Assembly: GCA_964360145.1 (NCBI GenBank)
Contig: CAYHWW010000064.1
Span: 1 to 16,377 of the forward strand
Direction of reading: 5' to 3'
Length of the DNA stretch: 16,377 nt
From: CAYHWW01 sp964360145
Lineage (GTDB): Bacteria > Bdellovibrionota > UBA1018 > CAYHWW01
This document shows positions 1 to 5,885 of the stretch, piece by piece; positions within the stretch are counted from its first letter, which is position 1, and every line of letters starts with the position of its first letter. The notes under the pieces are model-generated. The model saw only the letters and a program-made list of their open reading frames with translations, ran no database searches and was not told the DNA's origin. The translations under genes were made by a program, and so were the position numbers.

Positions 1-699
1 TACGACCCGAACGACATTACGCGCATCAAGCGGCAGCTCGACCACTACCTGAACGTGCGCGAAATCATCCGCAAGGCCAGCGGCGAGACCCTCGACCTCA
101 AGGCTTATGAGGCCGACATGCGGCACCTGATCGATACTTACATCGAGGCGGACGAGCCGCGCAAGATTTCGCCGTTCGACAATATGGGCCTGCTGGAGCT
201 GATAGTGAAGACCGGCATCGCCAACGCGATCAACTCACAGCTCGGCGGAATGAAGGGCAACAGGAATGCCATCGCAGAGACCATCGAGAACAATGTCCGG
301 AGCAAGATCATTAAGGAACACCTGAACGACCCGGCCTTCTACGCAAAGATGTCGGCGCTGCTGGACGAGATCATCAAGTTCCGTAAAGAGCAGGCGGACA
401 AATACGAGGAATATCTGAAGCGCATCGCCGAACTGGCGAAGCGGGTGGAGGCCGGCAAGGCTGAAGACACACCTGAGAAGCTGGACACGTCGGGCAAGCG
501 CGCGCTCTGGAACAACCTCAGACAAAACGAGGCGCTGGCACTCAAGATCGATGCGACAATCAAGGAGGTTCGCCCCGATGGTTGGCGAGGTGTCCAGGCG
601 CGAGAGCAAGTCATCAAGGCCGCCTTGTATGGGATTTTGCAGGACATAGCAGAAGTCGAGCGGGTCTTTCTCATCATCAAGCAGCAGAGGGAATACTAA
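1..699 (+). CDS. hsdR: Type I restriction enzyme R subunit, C-terminal part (5' end outside window)
   Basis: The frame is open from base 1, so the gene starts upstream; the last 232 residues are visible. They match the helical C-terminal region of HsdR, the ATP-dependent translocase/nuclease subunit of type I restriction-modification complexes. Recognisable stretches are DTYIEADEPRKISPFDNMGL and LLELIVKTGIANAIN, followed by a charged helical segment (FRKEQADKYEEYLKRIAELA) and a short C-terminal tail. The helicase and PD-(D/E)xK nuclease parts, HsdM and HsdS would lie to the left. The stop is 2 nt before the GTG of the next gene, so the two are probably cotranscribed. The first ATG inside the window (115) and the GTG at 55 are internal codons, not starts. 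I am fairly sure of the family from sequence recall; no search was run. Confidence 0.85.
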   Translation, partial: YDPNDITRIKRQLDHYLNVREIIRKASGETLDLKAYEADMRHLIDTYIEADEPRKISPFDNMGLLELIVKTGIANAINSQLGGMKGNRNAIAETIENNVRSKIIKEHLNDPAFYAKMSALLDEIIKFRKEQADKYEEYLKRIAELAKRVEAGKAEDTPEKLDTSGKRALWNNLRQNEALALKIDATIKEVRPDGWRGVQAREQVIKAALYGILQDIAEVERVFLIIKQQREY

Positions 700-701
700 T
701 A

Positions 702-1415
702 GTGACTCAGATCAAACTGAGCGGGATTGTTCTGGATGTAGTCAAGAAGGACATCAAGAACGTCCATCTGAGTGTCTATCCGCCAACCGGTAAGGTGCGG
801 ATCTCGGCGCCGTTGCGCATGAATACTGACACCATCCGGGTGTACGCAATATCCAAGCTCAACTGGATCAAGCAGCAGCAGCAAAAGCTGCAGGCGCAGG
901 AGCGCGAAACGCCGCGCGAATATCTCGACCGCGAAAGTCACTACGTCTGGGGTAAGCGCTATTTACTCAAGGTGCTTGAGCAAGACGCGGCCCCGGCAGT
1001 GGAACTGAAACACTCCAAGATGCTGCTGAAGGTCCGTCCCGGGTCAGGTGGGGAAAAGAGACAGGTAGTTCTGGAAGAATGGTATCGGCAGCAACTAAAA
1101 ATGACAGTTCTGTTCTTGATCGAAAAGTGGCAGCCGCTTATAGGCGTGGAAGTGGAACGGTTCTTTGTTCAACGAATGAAAACGAAATGGGGCAGCTGCA
1201 ATCATGACACCGGAAGCATCCGTCTCAATACGGAACTAGCAAAAAAGCCGCGGGAGTGCCTCGAATACATCGTGGTGCACGAAATGGTTCATCTACTGGA
1301 GCCCACGCACAATAATCGCTTTGTTGCTCTGATGGAGCAATTTATGCCCAAGTGGCAGTTTTACCGTGACATTCTCAACCGCCTGCCAGTGCGGCATGAG
1401 AGCTGGAGCTATTGA
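702..1415 (+). CDS. YgjP/DUF45-type zinc metallopeptidase linked to type I R-M
   Basis: This is a 237-residue protein of the YgjP-like metal-dependent hydrolase family (DUF45, SprT/WLM-like gluzincin). The signature runs KTKWGSC (about 163-169), then NTELAKKP, then HEMVH at 193-197, the HExxH zinc/catalytic motif, followed by a downstream His in EPTHNNRF. I chose the GTG at 702 because AGAGGG lies 11 nt upstream, the N-terminus (TQIKLSGIVLDVVKK) is typical of the family, and the frame upstream overlaps hsdR heavily. The gene sits 2 nt after hsdR and 44 nt before an Mrr-type nuclease. DUF45 genes are often found next to hsdR; their role there is not established, and processing or turnover of restriction proteins is only a guess. 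It should be cytoplasmic: no signal peptide is seen. Confidence 0.85.
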   Translation: MTQIKLSGIVLDVVKKDIKNVHLSVYPPTGKVRISAPLRMNTDTIRVYAISKLNWIKQQQQKLQAQERETPREYLDRESHYVWGKRYLLKVLEQDAAPAVELKHSKMLLKVRPGSGGEKRQVVLEEWYRQQLKMTVLFLIEKWQPLIGVEVERFFVQRMKTKWGSCNHDTGSIRLNTELAKKPRECLEYIVVHEMVHLLEPTHNNRFVALMEQFMPKWQFYRDILNRLPVRHESWSY

Positions 1416-1459
1416 AGGAGACCGGTCTGAGTGGGCACCTTTTACTTTGAGGATTGGCG

Positions 1460-2479
1460 ATGAAAACAAACGAAGTCAATATTTGGGGCATCCATGCTGG
1501 CAAGACCGGCGACGCCGACACTCTGTTTCTTAAGAAGAACTGCATTGCCGTAGGCTGGACAAAAATGGGTGACCTGTCTGCCCTTAAACCCGACCGTGAC
1601 GCCTTTAAGGAACGCGTGGCGGACGTGTATCCGGAAAAGAAGCCGGGGGCGATTCCCAATAATGCCGGTCAGCTGTTCCGTTTTACACACGAGATGAAGC
1701 CGGGTGACCTAGTGGCCTATCCATCCAAGCGTGACCGGCAGATTCACCTCGGCCGGGTGGAAGGCGACTACCGCTACGACACCAATACCGAACCCGGCTA
1801 TCCGCATGTGCGGACGGTGAAATGGCTGCGCGCAGTGCCTCGCACACAGTTTAGCCAAGGCGCGCTCTACGAGATCGGCTCGGCCATGAGTTTATTTCTG
1901 GTGAAGAACTATGCCGATGAATTTCGCGCAGCAATAGAAGGTAAGGCCGCGGCGGTCACACTCGTAGCACAGGATGAATCGGTGGCAGCAGTGGCTGAAG
2001 ACATCGAGGAAACCACCCGGGACTTCGTTCTCAAGCGATTGGCGCAGGAGATGAAGGGACACCCCTTTGCCGACTTTGTGGCGCACCTCTTGAACACCAT
2101 GGGGTACCGCACCCGCGTCTCGCCCGAAGGACCGGACGGCGGCATCGACATTGTGGCCCACAAGGATGAGCTCGGTTTCGAGCCACCCATTGTCAAAGTG
2201 CAGGTGAAAAGCAGCGAAGGCAGTATCGGCGACCCGGTAGTTTCGTCGCTATACGGGAAGGTGAGCTCGAGCGAATTTGGCCTTTTGGTGGCGCTCGGCA
2301 CCTTCACCACACAAGCGAGGAACTTCGCCAAGTCCAAGAGCAACCTGCGGCTGATCGACGGCGATGAGCTCGTGCAGCTCGTCTTCCAGCACTACGACCA
2401 GTTCGACTCGCGCTACAAGGGGCTGCTACCACTACGACGCGTCTATGTGCCGGAAGTTTTGGAAGATATCGAGGAGTAG
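1460..2479 (+). CDS. Mrr-like restriction endonuclease with N-terminal PUA/EVE-like module
   Basis: A 339-residue protein with two parts. Residues about 1-155 (start NEVNIWGIHAGKTGDADTLF, with MKPGDLVAYPSKRDRQIHLG) resemble the PUA/EVE-like N-terminal module seen in some modification-dependent restriction enzymes. Residues about 190-320 form an Mrr_cat-type PD-(D/E)xK nuclease: helix EMKGHPFADFVAHLLNTMGY, acidic D230 in DGGIDI, then Q248-V-K250 in VKVQVKSSEG. The ATG at 1460 is preferred over the in-frame TTG at 1454 because GAGGA (1449-1453) abuts the TTG but lies 6 nt before the ATG. Mrr-type enzymes generally cut modified DNA, so pairing with a type I system would cover both unmodified and foreign-modified DNA; that is inference. 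Specificity cannot be read from the sequence. Confidence 0.8.
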   Translation: MKTNEVNIWGIHAGKTGDADTLFLKKNCIAVGWTKMGDLSALKPDRDAFKERVADVYPEKKPGAIPNNAGQLFRFTHEMKPGDLVAYPSKRDRQIHLGRVEGDYRYDTNTEPGYPHVRTVKWLRAVPRTQFSQGALYEIGSAMSLFLVKNYADEFRAAIEGKAAAVTLVAQDESVAAVAEDIEETTRDFVLKRLAQEMKGHPFADFVAHLLNTMGYRTRVSPEGPDGGIDIVAHKDELGFEPPIVKVQVKSSEGSIGDPVVSSLYGKVSSSEFGLLVALGTFTTQARNFAKSKSNLRLIDGDELVQLVFQHYDQFDSRYKGLLPLRRVYVPEVLEDIEE

Positions 2480-2743
2480 GCGCTCTACACTAGACAGAAG
2501 GGTAGCAAGCTGCGACAAGTTATCGATTGGCGAAGGCAAGCCACAACCACGGAAGCGCGAGCGCAATCAGCGCAATGAGCCAAAACACCGTCACGCATGA
2601 AGCCGCGCGCGCCTGAACCGGGACGTTGAACGTTCGTTTCAAGTTACTGTGACCGTCCGCTTCCGGGAAAAATGAGTGACCGGAAGTGGCCGAATTGGGA
2701 CTAGGTCGCTTCCCGACCCGAAGCGGTCAGTCAGGCAGAGTTC
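2480..2743. other. Non-coding stretch with degenerate REP-like palindromes
   Basis: No ORF here has a ribosome site or protein-like composition. It contains a 7-bp stem CTTCCGG/CCGGAAG (2660-2666 with 2680-2686) and, at about 2709-2733, a related degenerate palindrome that reads GACCGCTTCGGGTCGGGAAG on the minus strand. A similar core, GGTCCGCTTCTGGCC, recurs at about 5351-5365 on the + strand. The shared core suggests decayed copies of a short dispersed palindromic repeat. Confidence 0.4.
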
Positions 2744-2773
2744 AAACCGTGGTACGTCCCCAATTATTACTAT
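2744..2773 (-). repeat. Left copy of ~30-bp inverted repeat (IR-L)
   Basis: Read on the minus strand this is ATAGTAATAATT followed by GGGGACGTACCACGGTTT. The last 18 bases are an exact reverse complement of 5321-5338, and ATAGTAAT also matches; the two copies differ only by AATT versus C between these blocks. Weaker similarity (the CCGCTTC-GG core) continues outward on both sides. The sequence style resembles short palindromic repeats mobilised by REP-associated transposases, but no such transposase is present here. Confidence 0.75.
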
Positions 2774-2925
2774 TCCAATTATTCCGGCCAGCGCTCGCCG
2801 CCGCCAAGTCTAGACCCGGCACGGGGCTCGATGCGCAGCACGAGAGCGCGGCGACGGACACGGTCCGCTTGGTCAGTTGGCTACGAGGTAAAACACCATG
2901 AAAGTGGTGCAATTATGGGGCACTA

Positions 2926-2963
2926 GATATGTAGCCTGGGGGTACAAAATATGTAACCTTTGG
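2926..2963. repeat. Tandem near-repeats GATATGTAGCCTGGG / AATATGTAACCTTTGG
   Basis: Two copies of ATATGTA(G/A)CCT start at 2927 and 2949, 22 nt (about two helical turns) apart, beside a low-GC stretch. Spaced sub-terminal repeats like this are seen at ends of some transposons (for example IS21- or IS481-like), so this may be a stranded IS end; a protein-binding array is the alternative. No transposase remains in the window. Confidence 0.4.
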
Positions 2964-3003
2964 TTCTTGTAAAGTGCCACTTAACTGGTTTAGTGTATTA
3001 ACT

Positions 3004-3024
3004 ACCTGCACAGGTGATCTCGGC
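3004..3024 (+). repeat. 21-bp repeat, copy 1 (downstream of the tRNA-like gene)
   Basis: ACCTGCACAGGTGATCTCGG plus one further C is identical to 3124-3144. The two copies are exactly 120 bp apart and in the same orientation. Copy 1 lies just beyond the terminator of the tRNA-like gene and has no tRNA half attached. The core CACCTGCACAGGTG is palindromic in copy 2; here the first base differs (TACCTG). Confidence 0.8.
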
Positions 3025-3040
3025 TTCTGGCCGCAGATGC

Positions 3041-3074
3041 AAAAAAGCCCAAGGTGTAAACCTTGGGCTTTTTT
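3041..3074 (-). terminator. Intrinsic terminator of the tRNA-like gene (bidirectional)
   Basis: A perfect 14-bp stem AAAAAAGCCCAAGG / CCTTGGGCTTTTTT around the 6-nt loop TGTAAA. Runs of A and T on the two sides let it work in both directions. It sits just after the 3' end of the minus-strand tRNA-like gene. Confidence 0.9.
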
Positions 3075-3079
3075 TTGTT

Positions 3080-3178
3080 TGGGCCCCGTGGAAGGACTTG
3101 AACCTCCAACCTGCCACCTAATCACCTGCACAGGTGATCTCGGCCAATGGCTGCGCTATCCATTTGCGCCACACGGGT
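3080..3178 (-). tRNA. tRNA-Arg-like gene with ~22 extra nt in the anticodon loop
   Basis: On the minus strand a full tRNA layout can be drawn: acceptor ACCCGTG with CACGGGG (only the first pair, A-G, fails), TG, D-stem GCGC/GCGC around AAATGGATA, anticodon stem GCCAT/GTGGC, variable loop AGGTT, T-arm GGAGG-TTCAAGT-CCTTC, discriminator C and an encoded CCA. The D-loop and the AGGTT + T-arm sequence resemble bacterial tRNA-Arg. The anticodon loop, however, has 29 nt instead of 7 and contains a hairpin ATCACCT-GTGC-AGGTGAT, which is the copy-2 repeat. No clean anticodon with U33 can be assigned. It has its own likely -10 box and a strong terminator, so it may still be transcribed. Options: a tRNA pseudogene disrupted by a small palindromic insert, a scar of integration in the anticodon loop, or an unusual tRNA-like RNA. 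Small introns of this kind are not an established feature of bacterial tRNAs. Confidence 0.65.
3124..3144 (+). repeat. 21-bp repeat, copy 2 (inside the tRNA-like gene)
   Basis: Identical to 3004-3024. With the three bases to its left it makes ATCACCTG-CA-CAGGTGAT (3121-3138), and this lies where the anticodon loop should be. In the RNA it can fold as a 7-bp stem with a GUGC loop. Confidence 0.8.
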
Positions 3179-3179
3179 A

Positions 3180-3209
3180 GAATCACAATATAACTACATG
3201 CTGTGATTC
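3180..3209 (-). promoter_or_regulatory. Palindrome and likely -10 box upstream of the tRNA-like gene
   Basis: Minus-strand TATATT at 3192-3187 is a good -10 box ending 8 nt before the tRNA-like 5' end; the -35 (CTGAAG, 16 nt further up) is weak. Arms GAATCACA (3180-3187) and TGTGATTC (3202-3209) form an 8-bp inverted repeat over this region, which could be an operator or only a hairpin. Confidence 0.4.
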
Positions 3210-3407
3210 TTCAGGCGATTAAACCCACCTTGTTGGGGAGTGTCAAGCATTGCATTGTCGACTCATAAACAAACAAGCGTACGCAGAGCATATTAAGAAA
3301 CGCTGAAGGACTCGAAACCTTAGTACGCTAGATTCCCACTAGAAGTAGGATAGGTGCATTGTTCATGATTCAATCAAAAAAGGGGACGCAATCAAAATGG
3401 AAATCCG
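3210..3407. other. AT-richer spacer without a gene
   Basis: I see no ORF with a ribosome site and no clear RNA gene here. GGGGACG at 3382-3388 repeats the start of the motif in the flanking inverted repeat, suggesting relics of the same class of short repeats. Confidence 0.35.
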
Positions 3408-3455
3408 GGTCAGAGAGGAATTCTTTCTAACATTAGTAACTATTCCTCTCTGACC
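3408..3455. repeat. 14-bp perfect stem hairpin, REP-like
   Basis: GGTCAGAGAGGAAT (3408-3421) pairs perfectly with ATTCCTCTCTGACC (3442-3455) across a 20-nt loop. There is no T-run after it, so it is not a standard terminator. The GGTCAGA...TCTGACC style, with GGGGACG nearby, fits short palindromic repeats associated with REP-type transposases. It ends 12 nt before the attC-like right half. Confidence 0.65.
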
Positions 3456-3467
3456 TAGGTTTTCTCA

Positions 3468-3486
3468 GCTTAACGTGGTGTTATGC
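3468..3486 (+). other. attC-like right half (L'-R' boxes) before the AAA-TOPRIM gene
   Basis: GCTTAAC (3468-3474), five spacer bases GTGGT, then GTTATGC (3480-3486). This is the layout of the right simple site of an integron attC (L', spacer, R' beginning with GTT). The R' box is the exact reverse complement of GCATAAC at 5270-5276. If correct, the cassette junction lies between G3480 and T3481. The expected left half of this attC is absent; the 14-bp hairpin stands in its place. Confidence 0.55.
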
Positions 3487-3517
3487 CGCACGCCACTCAA
3501 CCGGAGTCCGTTGACCT

Positions 3518-5275
3518 ATGAGGATCCCCAGCTTCACTGTTCGAAACCAGCGCGCGGTGCGGCTCGCGTCTTGCGATGATGTACCTCTGGTAATGGTCAT
3601 CACGGGCCCAAACGGTTGCGGCAAATCGACTCTTCTCAATGCACTTCGAACCGTTGGTGCTGGCGATGGACGTACTCTGTACGTCAGCCCGCATCGAAAT
3701 AGCAGACGGCAACAGGTCAGGATGCGGTTTCTCGGACAGTCGCGCATAGAGATGAGTTCCCTTCTTTCCACGAACAGTCTCCCCGGCTTCGAGGGCTTGA
3801 ATCTACCATCTCAGGAGCGTGATGCCTGGAACTTCGATGAAGCCCAGAGTTTCTTGAAGTACAGCCTTTGTCAGATCGAGATTGATCGTCAGACAGCAAT
3901 TGCAGACCGATTTGACACAACAGGCGCTGTTCTAAGGGCCGATATGCCTGACGTGTGGGCGCCACTCCGAGAACTTGCCCACAACCTCCTGCCCCATCTC
4001 CGCTTTCACCGCATAGACCTCACCAACCGTGACCAGATCAAGTGCCTTTGGCATGTGCACAGTAAAGATGTCTTGGTTGACATCGATGACTTAAGCTCTG
4101 GTGAGAAGGCAATCATTCAAATGTTTTTCCCATTGATCGAGCATCAGGTAAACCGTCATCTCGCATCGATGCGGGGGGTTGCCGAGGTAGCAGCACGAGG
4201 ATCCGTAGCGGTTCTGATGGACGAACCGGAACTCCACCTGCACCCCAATCTACAGGCAAAGGTTCTCGACTACATTCGCGGGCTCTCGCTGCGCGAGGGC
4301 GTTCAGTTCATTCTGGCCACGCACTCACCGTCAATGGTCGAACAGGCGGTAAACGAAGAGCTGTACCTCCTTCGCCCGGCAGAGCTGACTGACGGTGATG
4401 TCAACCAATTGGTCCGCATCGCCAGCGATGAGGAGCGCCTTGCGACACTGCGAACAGTATTTGGATCGACGTCGAATATCACTGCGCTTCGCACAATTCT
4501 CGTCGTCGAAGGCCGGGCGGCCGATAAAGGCAGCCGCCGACCCGCCGACGGCCGCATCTACGGCTTCCTCAGCGACCAGTTCGGTCAACTGACCGTGTTG
4601 TCCGGCGGCGGCAAGTCAGAGTGTCAGGCACTTATTCATACGCTGAACGAGCTACTGGCACCAATTGCCCCCAACCTCAAAGCGGTAGCGCTTCTGGATC
4701 GCGACACGCTGCAAACCGCCCCGACCAGCCCAAGCGTCATCTACCTTCCAGTTTCGATGGTCGAAAATCTACTAATCGACCCAGATGTTGTCTTTCGGGC
4801 CATCGAGACCATTCGCCACAAGACATCTTTTCAGACTGCAGACGACGTTGCGCACGCGATTGACACCATCCTCGATGGGATGCTCGATCATGAAGTCAGC
4901 CGACGCGTCAAGGCAGCCGTGCCCAATCTGACATTTCGCGTGAGCGACCCCGTAGCAGAGGCGCGGCGTCAAGTCGAAGCATTTGCCGAATCTATTCTCG
5001 GAACCTTATCGCAAGAGCATTTTTCTGGGCTCCAACGAGAAGCTGCTCAGACAGTCGACGGGTTGAAGGCAGCAGTGCGGCGGCGTGAGCTGTATGACGG
5101 AAAGAAAATCATCAACGAGTTCTTCAAGCAACACCTGCACGATTCTGGGATGTCGAAGGAAATCTTCGTGTACTCGTGTGCCAAAGAAGCGAGTTCGCGA
5201 CATTCCGTCTCGGCATTTATCGAGGCGCTCTTCCTCGCTGTTGGGATCGTGCCTCCACCGTCAGATGCGGCATAA
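3518..5275 (+). CDS. AAA/ABC ATPase fused to TOPRIM/DUF4435-like nuclease domain (candidate antiphage gene)
   Basis: A 585-residue cytoplasmic protein. The N-terminal ATPase has Walker A GPNGCGKST (30-38), ABC-type signature LSSGEKA (192-198), Walker B VLMDEPELHLHP (232-243) and a switch His in ATHSPS (267-272), the set found in AAA_15/AAA_21 ATPases of OLD and related defence systems. The C-terminal part has a TOPRIM-like pattern: ILVVEG (327-332, Glu331), Gly-rich VLSGGGKSE, LLDRD (392-396) and VSMVENLL (412-419). The DRD + SxxEN combination recalls DUF4435. This resembles OLD nucleases or a fused AriA-AriB (PARIS-like) protein, but the length and exact family need a profile search. GGAG lies 11 nt before the ATG. 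No partner gene is adjacent. The stop codon TAA is part of the R''-like box GCATAAC, as in integron cassettes. Confidence 0.8.
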   Translation: MRIPSFTVRNQRAVRLASCDDVPLVMVITGPNGCGKSTLLNALRTVGAGDGRTLYVSPHRNSRRQQVRMRFLGQSRIEMSSLLSTNSLPGFEGLNLPSQERDAWNFDEAQSFLKYSLCQIEIDRQTAIADRFDTTGAVLRADMPDVWAPLRELAHNLLPHLRFHRIDLTNRDQIKCLWHVHSKDVLVDIDDLSSGEKAIIQMFFPLIEHQVNRHLASMRGVAEVAARGSVAVLMDEPELHLHPNLQAKVLDYIRGLSLREGVQFILATHSPSMVEQAVNEELYLLRPAELTDGDVNQLVRIASDEERLATLRTVFGSTSNITALRTILVVEGRAADKGSRRPADGRIYGFLSDQFGQLTVLSGGGKSECQALIHTLNELLAPIAPNLKAVALLDRDTLQTAPTSPSVIYLPVSMVENLLIDPDVVFRAIETIRHKTSFQTADDVAHAIDTILDGMLDHEVSRRVKAAVPNLTFRVSDPVAEARRQVEAFAESILGTLSQEHFSGLQREAAQTVDGLKAAVRRRELYDGKKIINEFFKQHLHDSGMSKEIFVYSCAKEASSRHSVSAFIEALFLAVGIVPPPSDAA

Positions 5276-5311
5276 CCCGGCAGTCAACCGGACCTGCGCA
5301 AAAAGCCGCGC
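5270..5311 (+). other. attC-like left half (R''-L'' boxes), truncated at its midpoint
   Basis: GCATAAC (5270-5276), spacer CCGGC, then AGTCAACC (5282-5289) and GGACCTGCGC-AAAAAGCC-GCGCA. This fits R'', spacer, L'' and the start of the central stem of an attC (TGCGC 5295-5299 pairs with GCGCA 5307-5311). The returning half (GGTCC...GTTATGC expected) is missing. The sequence switches at 5312 to the right copy of the inverted repeat. Confidence 0.55.
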
Positions 5312-5338
5312 ATAGTAATCGGGGACGTACCACGGTTT
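5312..5338 (+). repeat. Right copy of the inverted repeat (IR-R)
   Basis: ATAGTAAT-C-GGGGACGTACCACGGTTT mirrors 2744-2773; the 18-bp block is identical. A degenerate palindrome GGTCCGCTTCTGGCCGTAAT follows (about 5351-5370), as it does outside the left copy. Confidence 0.75.
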
Positions 5339-5491
5339 CGGAATGCCCGAAGGTCCGCTTCTGGCCGTAATCGGTCTGTGCCCACCCTACCAGTAAAGCT
5401 GTCATGGTGCGCTTTATGCGGCTTCCTTTTGTGGCCGCGCTGTACAAGAACATCACCTTACCCAACAACCTAAAACGGGTCGTGGACACAG
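5339..5491. other. Non-coding stretch between the inverted repeat and terminator
   Basis: Only the degenerate CCGCTTC-GGCC palindrome described with IR-R can be picked out. No ORF has a ribosome site, and I could not find a GTTATGC-like box that would complete the truncated attC. Confidence 0.35.
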
Positions 5492-5521
5492 AAAAACCCC
5501 CGACACACGCCGGGGGTTTTT
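5492..5521 (-). terminator. Bidirectional intrinsic terminator
   Basis: AAAAACCCCCG (5492-5502) pairs with CGGGGGTTTTT (5511-5521) over an 8-nt loop. It lies 11 nt past the stop of the minus-strand gene at 5533 and can also stop + strand transcription from the AAA-TOPRIM region. Confidence 0.9.
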
Positions 5522-5532
5522 GCTTTCGAGTG

Positions 5533-5751
5533 TCAGTCGTCGTGCGGCAGTTCCGCCTCGGCGATTTCTTCTGAGCGTGGCGGCAATAGGACCAGCGTCG
5601 CCTCGATGCCGAGCCGGTCGAGCGGGACATTGTAGCCCTCGCCGCTCTTGTGCGGGAAGGCACGCGTCAGTGGTAGCCAGAAGTCTTTCTTGCCTTCCAT
5701 CTTATTGCGAGTGACAAGCCAGACGTTGAAGTGTGCTTTGGTGTCGGTCAT
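5533..5751 (-). CDS. Small mobile-element protein, FW...FPHKSG family (paralogue of 7976-8188)
   Basis: A 72-residue protein of unknown function. The core KDFWLPLTRAFPHKSGEGYN, followed by VPLDRLGIEATLVLLPP, aligns position by position with GDFWTHIGAVFTHGKGGGFT and its downstream LPLDGKIVCLPP-type strand in the protein at 7976. Small proteins of this type recur on conjugative and integrative elements, to my recollection, with no assigned role. The ATG is supported by GGAGG 6 nt upstream. The C-terminus is acidic. No signal peptide or membrane segment is seen. It is followed directly by a strong terminator. Confidence 0.8.
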   Translation of the reverse strand: MTDTKAHFNVWLVTRNKMEGKKDFWLPLTRAFPHKSGEGYNVPLDRLGIEATLVLLPPRSEEIAEAELPHDD

Positions 5752-5885
5752 AACGGCCTCCGTTGTTTGGGTTGGTGAGGGTTTTTCTTTCTCCCCTCAC
5801 CCGTGATCGGGGAAAAGAAAAAAACGAACGACCTTTCGGAGGCGATCGATACCTTCTACTGCACCTGGCCGGGGCACAACGCCGA

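Noticed and set aside
2686..2901. 71-codon + strand ORF
   Set aside because: It runs through the left inverted repeat, has low-complexity Ala/Arg-rich sequence and no ribosome site.
3080..3178. Group I intron in the tRNA-Arg-like gene
   Set aside because: Group I introns in bacterial tRNA-Arg are known but are about 200 nt or more with conserved cores; only 22 extra nt are present.
3408..3455. Rho-independent terminator
   Set aside because: The loop is 20 nt and no T-run follows the stem on either strand.
2744..5338. CRISPR array or composite IS
   Set aside because: The repeats are only two, inverted and 2.6 kb apart, with no regular spacers; no transposase gene is present between or next to them.
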